DNA of 64,000 nt from Spirosoma sp. 48-14 (GCF_001898575.1 NZ_MKUD01000001.1:1-64000); one strand, 5' to 3'; shown: positions 1 through 10,850, numbered from the stretch's first letter. Translations and numbers: made by a program. Notes: generated by a model not told the origin, from the sequence alone.

Positions 1-284
1 CCAGCCGCATTGAAGGCTTTCACCGTAATGCCCCCATAGCCCGTTTCCAGATTGGGTGTAGCCGTTCCCTGAGACCCATTGGCATTCAAGTCCTGAAAGA
101 CTTTACCACTTACCTGGGCTTGAACATTTAGAGCAAGCCCAAGTAAGCCAACCAACAACAGGATTTGCATAAAGCACCCGCTAAGGCTCCGATGCTTGTC
201 TTTCTGCAGGAGATCAAACCTGTTATACTGCATCTCAAAGCGAGACTGTTGCCGTAAGCAGGTTGGTGATATATACGTTTTCAT
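1..284 (-). CDS. SdrD_B-domain surface protein, N-terminal part (cut by window start)
   Basis: Only the first ~94 codons lie in the window. The reading starts MKTYISPT, has a hydrophobic signal segment ending in LALNVQAQ at about residues 45-63, and then begins an SdrD_B-type Cna-B-like domain (VSGKVFQDLNANG). The same opening is seen in the 1088-aa protein at 15992-19258, so it is probably another member of that secreted family. It lies 38 bases downstream of the giant adhesin gene on the same strand and is likely the last or next gene of that operon. A later start at MQILLLVGL (about residue 41) would give a more conventional signal peptide. The rest of the protein is outside the window, so its size and C-terminal tail are unknown. 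Confidence 0.75.
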   Translation of the reverse strand, partial: MKTYISPTCLRQQSRFEMQYNRFDLLQKDKHRSLSGCFMQILLLVGLLGLALNVQAQVSGKVFQDLNANGSQGTATPNLETGYGGITVKAFNAA

Positions 285-322
285 ACAAGTATAGTTCATG
301 TGATCGTGCTGAAATAGATTGG

Positions 323-3300
323 TTATGGAGCCTTTTGTTTTACAGTGATGGTGCCACAATTTGGACTGGTACACTGGGGTATCAGACCCGCATCCACCGT
401 CAGATCAACCTGACCCGCCACTAGCGTATAGTTGCCCGTTCGACCGCCTACACCTGCATCGCTGTCCGTTGCATCGTTACCCGTATTCGGCGTGGTGAAC
501 GTAGCCCCACTCGGTGCCGTGAACACCACATAGTAGGTACCAGGGTCCAGATTCGGAAACAGGTAATGGCCGGTTGCGTCGGTTACCGTTGTACTGATAG
601 GCTGGTTAGTGGTCGCATTATAGAGCGTCACCGTTACGCCAACCGCTGGTGGTTCATTCGCATCCTGCTGGCCGTTTTTATTGTTATCGTACCAGACATA
701 GTCGCCAAGGGCCGCCTTCAATGGTACCAAGCCCGCATCCACCGTCAGGTTCTGCTCGCCAGCCGTCAGACTGTAAACGCCCGTCGTGCCGCTCTGACCT
801 GTCAGACTCGCTACATCACTATCCGTGGCGTCGTTACCCACATTGGCACTGGTGAAGGTCGTACCACTTGGGGCGGTGAACTTCACATAGTAACTGCCGG
901 GGTCCAGATTCGTGAATAAGTATTTACCATTGGCATCGGTCACCGTGGTAGAGACCACTGTGCCGCTCACTGCGTCATAGAGCACCGCCGTTACAGAAGC
1001 CACACCCGTTTCGGTGGGGTCCTGCTGGCCATTCTGATTCGTGTCGAACCAGACGTAATCCCCTAGAGACGCCTTCAATGGCACCAAGCCCGCATCCACT
1101 GTCAGGTTCTGCTCACCGGCCGTCAGACTGTAAACACCCGTCGTGCCGCTTTGACCTGTCAGACTCGCTACATCACTATCCGTGGCATCGTTACCCACAT
1201 TGGCACTGGTGAAGGTGGTGCCACTTGGGGCGGTGAACTTCACATAGTAGCTACCGGGGTCCAGATTTGTGAATAAGTATTTGCCGTTGGCATCGGTCAC
1301 CGTGGTAGAGACCACTGTGCCGCTCACTGCGTCATAGAGAACTGCCGTCACACTAGCCACTCCCGTTTCGGTGGGGTCCTGCTGCCCATTCTGATTCGTG
1401 TCGAACCAGACGTAATCGCCAAGACTGGCTGGTAGCGGGATTAAGCCTGCATCCACCGTCAGGTTTTGCTCACCTACCGTTAGACTATATACGCCTGTCT
1501 GACCACCTACACCCGCATCACTGTCGGTCGCATCGTTACCTACGTTAGCCGTGGTAAAGGTCATGCCACTTGGGGCCGTGAACTTCACGTAGTAGCTACC
1601 GGGGTCCAGATTCGTAAACAGGTATTTACCATTGGCATCAGTCACCGTGGTACTGATGGGCTGGTTGGTGGCCGCATTGTAGAGAACCGCCGTTACAGAA
1701 GCCACACCCGTCTCGGTGGGGTCCTGCTGACCATTTTTATTGGTATCAAACCACACATAGTCGCCAAGGCTAGCCTTCGCACAGGTTGGCCAGGGGTCGA
1801 CTACCGCCTGACCCAGGGCTAAACAACCCTTGCTGTCAGTCACCGTTAGCGAGTAGGTGCCTGCCGCCAGACCACTCAGGCTGGTAGCAGCACTGCCGTT
1901 GCTCCACAGATAGCTGTAGCCAGGAGTTCCCCCTACCACACTCACTACCTGCACCGTGCCACCCGTTACACCGCCCTGGGCGTTACAGACCGCCGACAGC
2001 GATTGAATATCGGCCACGATCCGGCTCGGTGCCACCAGCGTGAAGCTCGCGCCACTCCGACAACCCAATCCGTCCGTTACCACTACATTGTATATACCCG
2101 CCTGTATAGCCGTCAGGCTCGCGGTTGTCGCCCCGTTATCCCATTGATAACTGTAGGTGCCACTGCCTCCGCTGGCCTGCACACTGATGCTGCCCGTCGT
2201 CGTGCCAAAGCAGAGTGGGTTGACCACCGTGCCGCTCACCGAAGGAGCACCAGGGTTAGCCACCACCGCCGTCGCTACGGCCGTACAGCCATTGGCGTCC
2301 GTTACTTTTACTTTATAGGTGCCACCCGCTACACCCGTCAGGTTTTGGGTCGTGGCACCGTTGTCCCACACATAGCTGTAGGGGCCAGTTCCCCCTGTAA
2401 TGGTCAGGGTCACACTGCCGTTGGCGCCTAAGCAACTGGCCGAGGTCGGTGTGGCTACGGCACTGATCGGACTCGTTGAGGGAACAATCACCGCTACCGA
2501 ACTCACACAACCCGCGCCGTCGGTGACCTTCACCGTGTAGGTGCCCGAGGCCACGTTGCTGATGCTGGCCGTGGTCGCCCCATTGCTCCACAGATACGTA
2601 TACGTACCGCTACCACCACTGGCCGTTACCGTCGCACTACCGGTAGCCTGCTGGCAGGAAGCCGCTGTGGCCGTCGCCGTCAGCGAGGGACCACCCGTGC
2701 TCTGGATACTGCCCACCAGCACATCCTGACAACCGTTGGCATCGGTCACCGTTACGGTGAAGTTCTGCCCACCACTCAGCCCGGTAATCACCGAAGTGCT
2801 GGCGCCTGTGCTCCATGCATAGGTGTAAGGGGCTACTCCCGTGTTGACCGTCACCGTCGCCCGACCATCCGACTGCCCGCAGTGGGCTTCAGTGGTTAGC
2901 AGGTTGGCGCCCAGGGTACAGGGTTGCACGTAGATGATAGCCGGATCTTCGTCGTCCTCATCGGTGGCTGGGTTGGTGTCACCAGGGGTGCCCGTGCCGT
3001 TGCCGTTCACGCTGTCATCGCTACCCGAGTTAGGTGTGCCGCCCGCATCGTTGGTCGGATTCTGGTCGGGGGTGCTGTCCACATCGGTCGGTGGGGTATT
3101 ATTGGGGTTGGTGTCATTATCGGCACTGCTGATTTCAGCTTTGTTGATAATGGGGCCACTCACCGTACTGCTCACCGTGAAGGTGATATTGACCTTCACA
3201 CTGTCTCCGATGGCTAGCGAGCCCGAAATCGGCGTTTTCAGCGTGGCCAGACTGCCCGACTGATTCCAGTTAGCATCGTTGAGGGTCAGCCCTGCTGGCA

Positions 3301-6300
3301 CGTAATCAGTCACCTGGATGTTATAGGCAGGTTGGGTGCCCTGATTTTTCACAGTAACGGTGAAAGTCACCTGGCTACCCGGTTTGATCACCGATGCCTG
3401 CCCCGTAGCCAGTTTCTTGGTCAACGCCAGATCGAATATGGAGCCAACAAAACCGAAATCGTAGTTATGATTTACAGCCCCATCGACACCCGTTGTTAGC
3501 TTGATCGTTGGTAAACCATTGACCAGAAACGCATCATTGTTGGTTGTCGTCGCTCCCGTATTGGTCGCCCCTGCGGTTTCACCCGGTGCAATGGTGATTC
3601 CGGTCAATGTCAGGCCGGTAGTCGAAGGGTCGGTTCCTAGCGACGATACCCGAATGGTGTAATCCGTTAATTGCGTAATGGGCAGGTTATACTTCTGGCT
3701 GGGTGTATCGTTTACCCCCGGTTGATTGGAGAAGATATAATTGCCGTTGGCATCGGTAACAGCGGTAGCTACCAGATTACCATTAGCATCCCGAAGCTCG
3801 ACGGTTACCCCCGCCAGCGAAGGCTCACCTGCATCCTGAATACCATTGTTATTGGTATCTTTCCAGACCCGGTTACCAATCTCAATCGGAGGTACGGCAT
3901 CACATATCTGGTCGGTACCTGTAATTCGAGTAAGCTTTTGGCCCCATCCAAGTATAGTAAAATAGTTTGCAACTCCAGAACTTAAATTTAAATAAGCGGC
4001 TCCGTAACTACTTACATCAGAAGGGTCGGAAAAACCACCAACTAACTCGTTTGTTCCAGCTTTTATATACAACCCCCCCTCATAGGTATAATTATGTTGC
4101 GAGGTTAAAGTTGATTGTTGAAAAAACCATTTTCCGCCTGGGCCATCAGAGCCAGTATTTTGACTAGTAACTTGTGACGTATAGGGCCCTAATTTTCCTC
4201 CATTTTCGAGGGTATAGGTTCCATCCCCATTTGGCCAAGCGCCCATAATATAACCTTTTTGTCGATTAGACGTAGCAGCATTATATACCAATCGGTCAGT
4301 CGTTCCAATAACCATTTGCCCGTTATCGCCAAATGCTAAATCTAGTAATACTGGTTGCACCTTACCACTAGAGGTAGAAGCCCAACCTACCTGACTATAT
4401 CCATTGGCGTAAAGCTCCCCAGTTGTAAAATCAATCGGATAGCTTAGTACTTTACTCCAAGTAGCTGTTGTCGGATCATAGGCTAATACTACACCTTTTA
4501 AATCAGCGTTACTTCCACTAATCTCGGCATCGCACACGCCCCCCATATAAATTTTTCCACCATACTGCTTAAGAGCTGTAGGCCGATAAACTCCTCCACT
4601 ACAATTCGCCAGCGAAGCTGGTGGGGTGATTTCAGAAGCCGTAGTGGGAGCCGTAGCGGGTAAGTTGTTATAATCGACGTTCGATACATCGACCTGCACT
4701 AGATTCCCATTACTCATATTCACTACGTATAGGGTATCACCCGAGACCGAGAATGTTAAGCCTCCTAGCCCCTGTACCCCAAATGGGTTACCTCCTACTG
4801 TGGTCGATGGATTGCCAACATTGATACCCAAATCTGATAGTTTTACTAACAGCTTTGCCCCCTGGTATGATTGGGTTCCATTTGGCCCATTATAATTCGC
4901 AATATAAATAGCTGATGAACCATCAGGAGCCATCGGGAATACACTAGGCATATTTGTCGATATAGGCGACATGTATACCAAGTTATTGGGGCGTTGTGAA
5001 TCTAAACCTAACGGAACACCTACTTGCGCATAACCAATATCCATAGTTTGGGTAGTAGCATTGTAGTAATCAAGTCCCCTATCATAATAATTATAGGAAT
5101 CAACTGACGTTGTACCTGTGATTAAACCTTTGCCAGTAACCATTCGAGGATTGGGCAGGAAGCTACAAACAATACTAGGGTTGTATAGTCCAAAATCATT
5201 ATTTTGACTAGCACCTTGTATAAACTGCACCGTTGTTCCATTATCAATACCATATACCGAAGGGTTATAATATGATGGCCAATTCGTAAATTCAAGCCTA
5301 TAAGGCTGGCCAGCAGTCAGATTACCAAAGCTGTAATAACCGGCAGGAATATTCAGTGTCGGATTGGCATAAGAGGTCGTTGTTGTTCCTACCAAATTCC
5401 CACTGGCATCGTAGGCTTTTACGGTCACCCCGCCTAAACCTTGCTCCGTACTGTTCAAAATCCCATTAATGTTCCCATCCAAATAAACTATACCACTGGT
5501 CGTATTTGAACTTACACAGTTATATACAGGATGCGTCACAGCATCGACCGAATAGGCTGTAGCATCAGTTTGCAACTGCACATAGCGAGCATCCACTGGC
5601 AGAGATATGGTCCGATTGGCTGCAACGGTAGATGCTGGTAGCTGCGCAATATTGGTGTAAGGTCCACCGGCAGTGCTAGACACCAGCACTTGTAAAGGAG
5701 CTACTAAATCGCTCGATTTGTAAGTAAACGTTAGTGTATTACCCCCAGCTACTATACTACCTAAATCGACGGTAAAGGGCGTAGTTGCATTGGCTGCTAT
5801 GATAGCGTAGGCCCCGTCGGGGCTACCAGCCGCATTAGCCGGATTTGTTACACCACTAACAAGGCCAGACGGGCTTACGGCTCCAACCGCATAACTCACC
5901 ACTTGTTGGCCGACTGCACAACTATTGGCGGGATTATTGACACAAGTATAGAGTGGATATGTTACGGCATCGACACTATATGCCTGTGTACCCGTTAACA
6001 GCTTTACGTATTGAGCATTCAGTGGCAAATTAACAGTCTGCGTGGTTCGGGTAGTACTTCCAGGCAATTGCGCAATGTCCGTATAAGGCCCTCCCAGACT
6101 AGTCGCGATCTGTACCATCAGTGCAGCCGCAGTTGATGAGGAAACATAGGTAACTCGCAAGCTGTTACCTGCCTGCACAGCCGAAGACGACAGTTGTAGC
6201 GTTACGTAGGAATTAGCAGCTAGTGTGGCATAAGCTGCATCGGGCAAATCAGTCAGATTATTGACATTACTTACACCGGAAGACGATTGGCCAATCACAT

Positions 6301-9300
6301 TTAGTATCGGAGCCTGATAACTCACCGACTGCTGTCCTGAGCCACACGTACTTGATATGGGGGCAACGCAGGTATAGATTGGATAAGTTACTGCATCGAC
6401 GTTATAGGTAGTCGATGTGGTAACCAGTTTTATATACTGGATACCGAAGGGTAGTGTTATTGGTACTGTTATGGCGGCAGTACTTCCTGGTAGTTGGGCA
6501 ATAGCAGTATATGAACCTGTCGCACTGTTCGACACCAATACCTGTAGGGGAGCTGCGACATTGCTTGATGCATAGTTTATATACAGGGGTGTACCGGCTG
6601 GTATCATAGTCCCCATATCGGCTACCAAAGTACCATTAGCAGCCATTGTCACCAAGCCTCCATTTGGAACACCAGTAATATTGGCTGGATTGGTTACCGA
6701 TGCACTATTGGTAATGGGCTGAACGGCCCCAACCAGATAACTACTCAATACCTGATTACCCGTACAGGACACTACAGGGCTAGGTACACACTTATAGATC
6801 GAATAAGTTAGAGCATCGACAAAATACTGAGTCGCAACCGTCTTAAGCAAAACATACCGAGCGTCTAGAGGTAGCATGAAATTAATCGTCCTGGCTGTTG
6901 TAGTACCAGGTAATGCGGCTACATTGGTAAACGTACTCCCATCGGTCGATACCTGCAGCAAAAGCGGAGATGTGACGTTAGTGGAATTATAAGTTATATT
7001 AATCTCATTACCAGCAGTAACAACATTTCCAAAATCATATATCTGCGACGTATTGGTACCAAAGGTCGTATTCACCCCATCGGGCGTGCCGAGTGCATTA
7101 CTAGCTGCAGTAACTGTACCCGAAATTTTATTGCCCACCGCCTGCAAACCAGTAGTATAGTCGGTTAATATATTACCAGAAGCACAGGTCGTTGATACGG
7201 GGGTTATACAAGCATAAATAGGATAGCTAATCGCATCAAGATAATAAGTCGAATTTGTATTTGAGAACGTAGTTACCTGAATGTATCGGGCATCTATTGG
7301 TAATTTTATCGTGCTTCCTGCAACTATTGTGGTAGACTGTAGTGAACCAATATTCGTGAATGATGAAGTTGACGAGGTTGAAACAGCCACCTGCATAGGC
7401 ATGACCACGTTGGGAGTGGTATATTGTGACCCATAGGTAAAAAGCAGTGGTGTTCCGCCCGGTATTACTGCTCCCATATCAAGTGTAAAGGTTGTACCAG
7501 GTGGAATTGTAGCTAAACTTCCATCTGGTACTCCTAACGAGTTCGATGTATTAGCCACTGTTCCGCCACTGGTATTGCCAGTCACTTTGGCACCAGCATC
7601 ATAAGTTACCAGTGTCTTTCCTGATCCACAAGAAAGCCCAGGCTGCTTTACACAAGTATATACCGGGTAAGTCACTCCATCGATACTATAATTCGTGCCC
7701 CCTGTTTTCAGCAATACATATTGTGCTACAAACGGCAATATCAGAGAGTTCTTCGTAAGCGCTGTTGAGGGATTCAGTGAACCTACATAACTATAAGACC
7801 CTCCCTGTGTTGTCGATACTAGCACCTGTAAGGTAGCAGCGGAATTATCCGAACTATAGTTGACGCTTAATTCCGTTCCTGCTGGTATCAAACTTCCCAT
7901 GTTAAGTTCTAGCGCTGTATTAGCAGGCATAGCCGCTGTAACTTGGTCAATAGGTCCTACAGCATTTGCCGGACTTGTGACACCCGACGCACTCCCATAG
8001 CTTTGTGCTCCTGCCTGATAAGACATTTGTATTTGACCAGTAGCACACGTGACTGAAGGGGGCGAAATACACTGATAACCCTTGTAGGTCACAGCATCCA
8101 AATAAAAGGTCGCTGAATTTTGAGCTGGTGAAATCAGTTTGACGTAACGTGCATTAACGGGTAAGGGGATATCAATCATTTTTGCGGATTGGTCCCCTTC
8201 CAAAGTTCCAATCGCGGTGTACGATCCTCCTGGGGTTGTAGCTACTAAGACTTGCAGTGGCAAAGCGGTACTTGCCCCTTGTGACGAATAATAGGTGAAT
8301 GACAGTTCATTGCCAACATTAATTATACTCCCGAAATCAAGGATCAGCGTGTTAGTACTACCTAAAAGGGCATATGTGCCATCAGGTACCCCCGTAGCAT
8401 TATTACTACTGGTAGCCCCTGTAAACGAATTCACACTAGATGTTCCAACGGGATAACTAACCGCTTGCTGCCCAGCCGCACAAACGGCCGGGTTGGCTAC
8501 ACAGTTATAGACGGTTTGAGTTATAGCATCAACGCTATAGTCCTGACCCGTCGTTAGTAAATAAACATATTGCGCATCAACGGGTAGTACTAAACTGGCA
8601 ACTGTTCTGGAGGTATTCCCTGGCAACTGCGCAATATTAGTATACGCTCCCCCTGCGGATGTCGCAACTAGTACCTGTAACGGAGCCGTATTCCCCGACG
8701 ATGAATAATAGATATTAATCTGGTTACCAGCACTAACTAAACCGGAGAAGCCTACTTTTATCCATGAATTTGCAGCCAATCCGGTTGATATGCCATCAGA
8801 CAGACCTAATAAATTATTGTTATTAGTGACCCCTGCTGATGATTGACCATTCAGCGTAACAGTCCCATTTTGTGTAGTCAGGTTTTTTTGACCTGTAGAG
8901 CAGGCCGTATTAGGAATGGTTACACAATTAATTACCGGAACCGTAATAGCATCTATATTATAATTTATGGCACTAGTTGTCAACCTAATATATCTCGAAT
9001 CAATCGGCAACGTAATTTGTCCTGTTGTGCTGACTGTATTAGGCGACAATGAGCCTATGTATGTATAGGTACCATTTGCACTAGTTGACGACCAGACTTG
9101 TAGTGGTGTAGAAGATGCTCCTGACGAATAGGTAAACGTCAGTGTATTACCAGCCGCCACTGTACTTCCCATATCCATTACGAGAAATGAATTGGCCGTC
9201 ATTGCAGCTATGGCCCCATCAGGAACTCCCTGTGCATTAGAAGCATTGGTCACGCTTCCACTGCCTGTACTGCCCGAACTGGTGACAGCAACTGCGCCTG

Positions 9301-10324
9301 TGTTGTAAGATACAGACTGCTTTCCTGCTTGGCAAGCCGTGCTTGGCAACGTTACACAGAAATACAAGGAGTAAGTCAATGCATCTATATAATATACTGA
9401 ACGCTCTCCCGCATTCACGAATTGCACATAGCGGGCATCGTAAGGAAGAGACAAACTCTGATTCATGACAGCTCGATCGGTAGAGCTGGGAGGTGCCGAA
9501 CCTACTAAAGTAAAGGAACCCGGTGTTCCGGTAGTGCTCACCCACACCTGTACAGGAATGCTGTACGTTGCATCATAGAATGTTGAATAGGTTAAATTTA
9601 GTGTATTACCAGCCGCCACCACATTACCTAAATCGAGAGTCATAGTGGTAAACGCATCTAATGTAGCTGTTGCGCCATCCGGCAATCCAGTAGCATTAAT
9701 ACTATTTGTCACCCTAGTATTGACAGTGCCTGTTGTACCTGCTACAGTGAGAGCTCCTGTCGGATAACTCAAAAGAGTTTGCCCGGTAGAACAGACAGGA
9801 ATTGGGTTTGCTGCACACCGATAGATAGGATATGTTACAGCATCCACCATATAAGTAGTACCCGTTGTCTGTAGTCGGACATAGCGGGTATCTAATGGTA
9901 AAGTTAATGAACCAGTTGTTGACGCATAAGACCCCGGTAACTGAGCTACGTTGGTAAACGAATTTGCTGCACCTGTTGTACTGACCAGAACCTGCAAAGG
10001 GGCATCTGTATCTATCGACCTATAAGTTACCGATAAAACATTGCCTGCTGAAAGTATAGTACCCATATCGAGAGTTACTGTCGAACTGGACGCTAACGTA
10101 GCCGTTAACCCATCAGGAATCCCAATTATATTGGAAGCATCTATGTTGCTACTAACAACTGTTTTCGCACCAGTCACATATCCTACCAGTACTTGATTAG
10201 GACCACAGCCAGGAACCTGCGCCCAGGCTCCACCGATGGTCAGTATCCATAGCCAGAAACCCGCCAGTATGTACTGCCAGGGCTTGAGTTGTTCTATTTG
10301 CTTGTACAAGTTTTGCATGGTCAT
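323..10324 (-). CDS. Giant secreted adhesin with 11 N-terminal repeats, SdrD_B, DUF11 and SprB-type domains
   Basis: A 3333-residue exported protein with a signal peptide (TIGGAWAQ near residue 36). Approximate layout: residues 38-1605 are 11 tandem ~140-aa beta-rich repeats, each opening with a Cys-containing segment (C.xGQ.xxSY) and closing with DAVTYPxYxC; 1605-1720 SdrD_B; 1720-2140 a propeller-like region shared with the 1088-aa protein; 2145-2285 SdrD_B; 2290-2420 DUF11-like (VTVKNQGTQPAYN); 2470-2845 five SprB-type repeats (TVTDANGC); 2850-3320 four SdrD_B repeats (LGDYVWFDTN). It ends in CTSPNCGTITVKQKAP. SprB repeats are known from gliding and adhesion proteins of Bacteroidota; adhesion is inferred, and the first repeat family is not one I can name. 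The start overlaps the stop of the upstream small gene by ATGA, which suggests translational coupling. Confidence 0.93.
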   Translation of the reverse strand: MTMQNLYKQIEQLKPWQYILAGFWLWILTIGGAWAQVPGCGPNQVLVGYVTGAKTVVSSNIDASNIIGIPDGLTATLASSSTVTLDMGTILSAGNVLSVTYRSIDTDAPLQVLVSTTGAANSFTNVAQLPGSYASTTGSLTLPLDTRYVRLQTTGTTYMVDAVTYPIYRCAANPIPVCSTGQTLLSYPTGALTVAGTTGTVNTRVTNSINATGLPDGATATLDAFTTMTLDLGNVVAAGNTLNLTYSTFYDATYSIPVQVWVSTTGTPGSFTLVGSAPPSSTDRAVMNQSLSLPYDARYVQFVNAGERSVYYIDALTYSLYFCVTLPSTACQAGKQSVSYNTGAVAVTSSGSTGSGSVTNASNAQGVPDGAIAAMTANSFLVMDMGSTVAAGNTLTFTYSSGASSTPLQVWSSTSANGTYTYIGSLSPNTVSTTGQITLPIDSRYIRLTTSAINYNIDAITVPVINCVTIPNTACSTGQKNLTTQNGTVTLNGQSSAGVTNNNNLLGLSDGISTGLAANSWIKVGFSGLVSAGNQINIYYSSSGNTAPLQVLVATSAGGAYTNIAQLPGNTSRTVASLVLPVDAQYVYLLTTGQDYSVDAITQTVYNCVANPAVCAAGQQAVSYPVGTSSVNSFTGATSSNNATGVPDGTYALLGSTNTLILDFGSIINVGNELSFTYYSSQGASTALPLQVLVATTPGGSYTAIGTLEGDQSAKMIDIPLPVNARYVKLISPAQNSATFYLDAVTYKGYQCISPPSVTCATGQIQMSYQAGAQSYGSASGVTSPANAVGPIDQVTAAMPANTALELNMGSLIPAGTELSVNYSSDNSAATLQVLVSTTQGGSYSYVGSLNPSTALTKNSLILPFVAQYVLLKTGGTNYSIDGVTYPVYTCVKQPGLSCGSGKTLVTYDAGAKVTGNTSGGTVANTSNSLGVPDGSLATIPPGTTFTLDMGAVIPGGTPLLFTYGSQYTTPNVVMPMQVAVSTSSTSSFTNIGSLQSTTIVAGSTIKLPIDARYIQVTTFSNTNSTYYLDAISYPIYACITPVSTTCASGNILTDYTTGLQAVGNKISGTVTAASNALGTPDGVNTTFGTNTSQIYDFGNVVTAGNEINITYNSTNVTSPLLLQVSTDGSTFTNVAALPGTTTARTINFMLPLDARYVLLKTVATQYFVDALTYSIYKCVPSPVVSCTGNQVLSSYLVGAVQPITNSASVTNPANITGVPNGGLVTMAANGTLVADMGTMIPAGTPLYINYASSNVAAPLQVLVSNSATGSYTAIAQLPGSTAAITVPITLPFGIQYIKLVTTSTTYNVDAVTYPIYTCVAPISSTCGSGQQSVSYQAPILNVIGQSSSGVSNVNNLTDLPDAAYATLAANSYVTLQLSSSAVQAGNSLRVTYVSSSTAAALMVQIATSLGGPYTDIAQLPGSTTRTTQTVNLPLNAQYVKLLTGTQAYSVDAVTYPLYTCVNNPANSCAVGQQVVSYAVGAVSPSGLVSGVTNPANAAGSPDGAYAIIAANATTPFTVDLGSIVAGGNTLTFTYKSSDLVAPLQVLVSSTAGGPYTNIAQLPASTVAANRTISLPVDARYVQLQTDATAYSVDAVTHPVYNCVSSNTTSGIVYLDGNINGILNSTEQGLGGVTVKAYDASGNLVGTTTTSYANPTLNIPAGYYSFGNLTAGQPYRLEFTNWPSYYNPSVYGIDNGTTVQFIQGASQNNDFGLYNPSIVCSFLPNPRMVTGKGLITGTTSVDSYNYYDRGLDYYNATTQTMDIGYAQVGVPLGLDSQRPNNLVYMSPISTNMPSVFPMAPDGSSAIYIANYNGPNGTQSYQGAKLLVKLSDLGINVGNPSTTVGGNPFGVQGLGGLTFSVSGDTLYVVNMSNGNLVQVDVSNVDYNNLPATAPTTASEITPPASLANCSGGVYRPTALKQYGGKIYMGGVCDAEISGSNADLKGVVLAYDPTTATWSKVLSYPIDFTTGELYANGYSQVGWASTSSGKVQPVLLDLAFGDNGQMVIGTTDRLVYNAATSNRQKGYIMGAWPNGDGTYTLENGGKLGPYTSQVTSQNTGSDGPGGKWFFQQSTLTSQHNYTYEGGLYIKAGTNELVGGFSDPSDVSSYGAAYLNLSSGVANYFTILGWGQKLTRITGTDQICDAVPPIEIGNRVWKDTNNNGIQDAGEPSLAGVTVELRDANGNLVATAVTDANGNYIFSNQPGVNDTPSQKYNLPITQLTDYTIRVSSLGTDPSTTGLTLTGITIAPGETAGATNTGATTTNNDAFLVNGLPTIKLTTGVDGAVNHNYDFGFVGSIFDLALTKKLATGQASVIKPGSQVTFTVTVKNQGTQPAYNIQVTDYVPAGLTLNDANWNQSGSLATLKTPISGSLAIGDSVKVNITFTVSSTVSGPIINKAEISSADNDTNPNNTPPTDVDSTPDQNPTNDAGGTPNSGSDDSVNGNGTGTPGDTNPATDEDDEDPAIIYVQPCTLGANLLTTEAHCGQSDGRATVTVNTGVAPYTYAWSTGASTSVITGLSGGQNFTVTVTDANGCQDVLVGSIQSTGGPSLTATATAASCQQATGSATVTASGGSGTYTYLWSNGATTASISNVASGTYTVKVTDGAGCVSSVAVIVPSTSPISAVATPTSASCLGANGSVTLTITGGTGPYSYVWDNGATTQNLTGVAGGTYKVKVTDANGCTAVATAVVANPGAPSVSGTVVNPLCFGTTTGSISVQASGGSGTYSYQWDNGATTASLTAIQAGIYNVVVTDGLGCRSGASFTLVAPSRIVADIQSLSAVCNAQGGVTGGTVQVVSVVGGTPGYSYLWSNGSAATSLSGLAAGTYSLTVTDSKGCLALGQAVVDPWPTCAKASLGDYVWFDTNKNGQQDPTETGVASVTAVLYNAATNQPISTTVTDANGKYLFTNLDPGSYYVKFTAPSGMTFTTANVGNDATDSDAGVGGQTGVYSLTVGEQNLTVDAGLIPLPASLGDYVWFDTNQNGQQDPTETGVASVTAVLYDAVSGTVVSTTVTDANGKYLFTNLDPGSYYVKFTAPSGTTFTSANVGNDATDSDVASLTGQSGTTGVYSLTAGEQNLTVDAGLVPLKASLGDYVWFDTNQNGQQDPTETGVASVTAVLYDAVSGTVVSTTVTDANGKYLFTNLDPGSYYVKFTAPSGTTFTSANVGNDATDSDVASLTGQSGTTGVYSLTAGEQNLTVDAGLVPLKAALGDYVWYDNNKNGQQDANEPPAVGVTVTLYNATTNQPISTTVTDATGHYLFPNLDPGTYYVVFTAPSGATFTTPNTGNDATDSDAGVGGRTGNYTLVAGQVDLTVDAGLIPQCTSPNCGTITVKQKAP
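716..1429. repeat. Two near-identical 357-bp tandem repeats inside the adhesin gene
   Basis: Two successive copies (about 716-1072 and 1073-1429) differ at only a few positions and have a period of 357 bases, exactly 119 codons, so loss or gain of one unit keeps the frame. They encode two of the four C-terminal SdrD_B domains. A third, more diverged copy follows at about 1430-1785 and a fourth at about 360-715. Confidence 0.9.
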
Positions 10325-10716
10325 CGCTCAGTTAGTGGGTTGGCGTCAGCCGAGGCAATACGCTCATTACAGTGGGATACGTAAATCTGTAGATAGCTGG
10401 AAGTATCCAGGCCCGCTGGTAAACTCTGGGCTGGTGTTCCATTGAGTGGCAGGTGGTTAAGCCGCTGTTGTTCGGTTGGTGGCCTGTCTAAACAAGCCAT
10501 CGAGCAGGCTCCAGTCGACGCCCCCCTCCGCGCACCAGGATTCGCCAGCCTTAGCAGCCATTCAGGTAGTGATTGGTCTGCCGGATACGTCGCTGCTGAT
10601 CGGAAGCGATCCGTAGTCAATGATAGTATCGACAGGCTACTGCTTAGGCTAATCCACAGCAATACGCCGGTTAGCCCGAGGAGATAGCCCCGTTTATGTG
10701 TAAACAAAAAACTCAT
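10321..10716 (-). CDS. Small membrane-anchored or secreted protein translationally coupled to the adhesin
   Basis: I do not recognise a family. From the start chosen (MSFLFTHKRGYLLGL) the protein is 131 aa, with a basic N-terminus and one hydrophobic stretch at residues ~8-31, then a ~100-residue polar, Pro- and Cys-containing part expected outside the cytoplasm. An upstream Met would add 14 residues; the later one was chosen because it puts a signal or anchor at the very N-terminus. The stop codon TGA overlaps the ATG of the giant adhesin by four bases, so the two are probably co-translated. Its position suggests a role in expression, export or attachment of the adhesin, but this is inference from context only. 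Confidence 0.6.
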   Translation of the reverse strand: MSFLFTHKRGYLLGLTGVLLWISLSSSLSILSLTTDRFRSAATYPADQSLPEWLLRLANPGARRGASTGACSMACLDRPPTEQQRLNHLPLNGTPAQSLPAGLDTSSYLQIYVSHCNERIASADANPLTER

Positions 10717-10850
10717 ATGTATATAGTAATAAATGAATTTCGAAAACAGTGGGCACAAGCAGATTGGGATGAGCTATGACAGCCCACCTAACCCGTTCAT
10801 TGTTCCAGATCTATAGAAATGGCCGCGATTCAATCACGCACCTGAGGCAC

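Noticed and set aside
716..1429. CRISPR-like array
   Set aside because: The repeats are 357 bases, without spacers, and code for protein domains.
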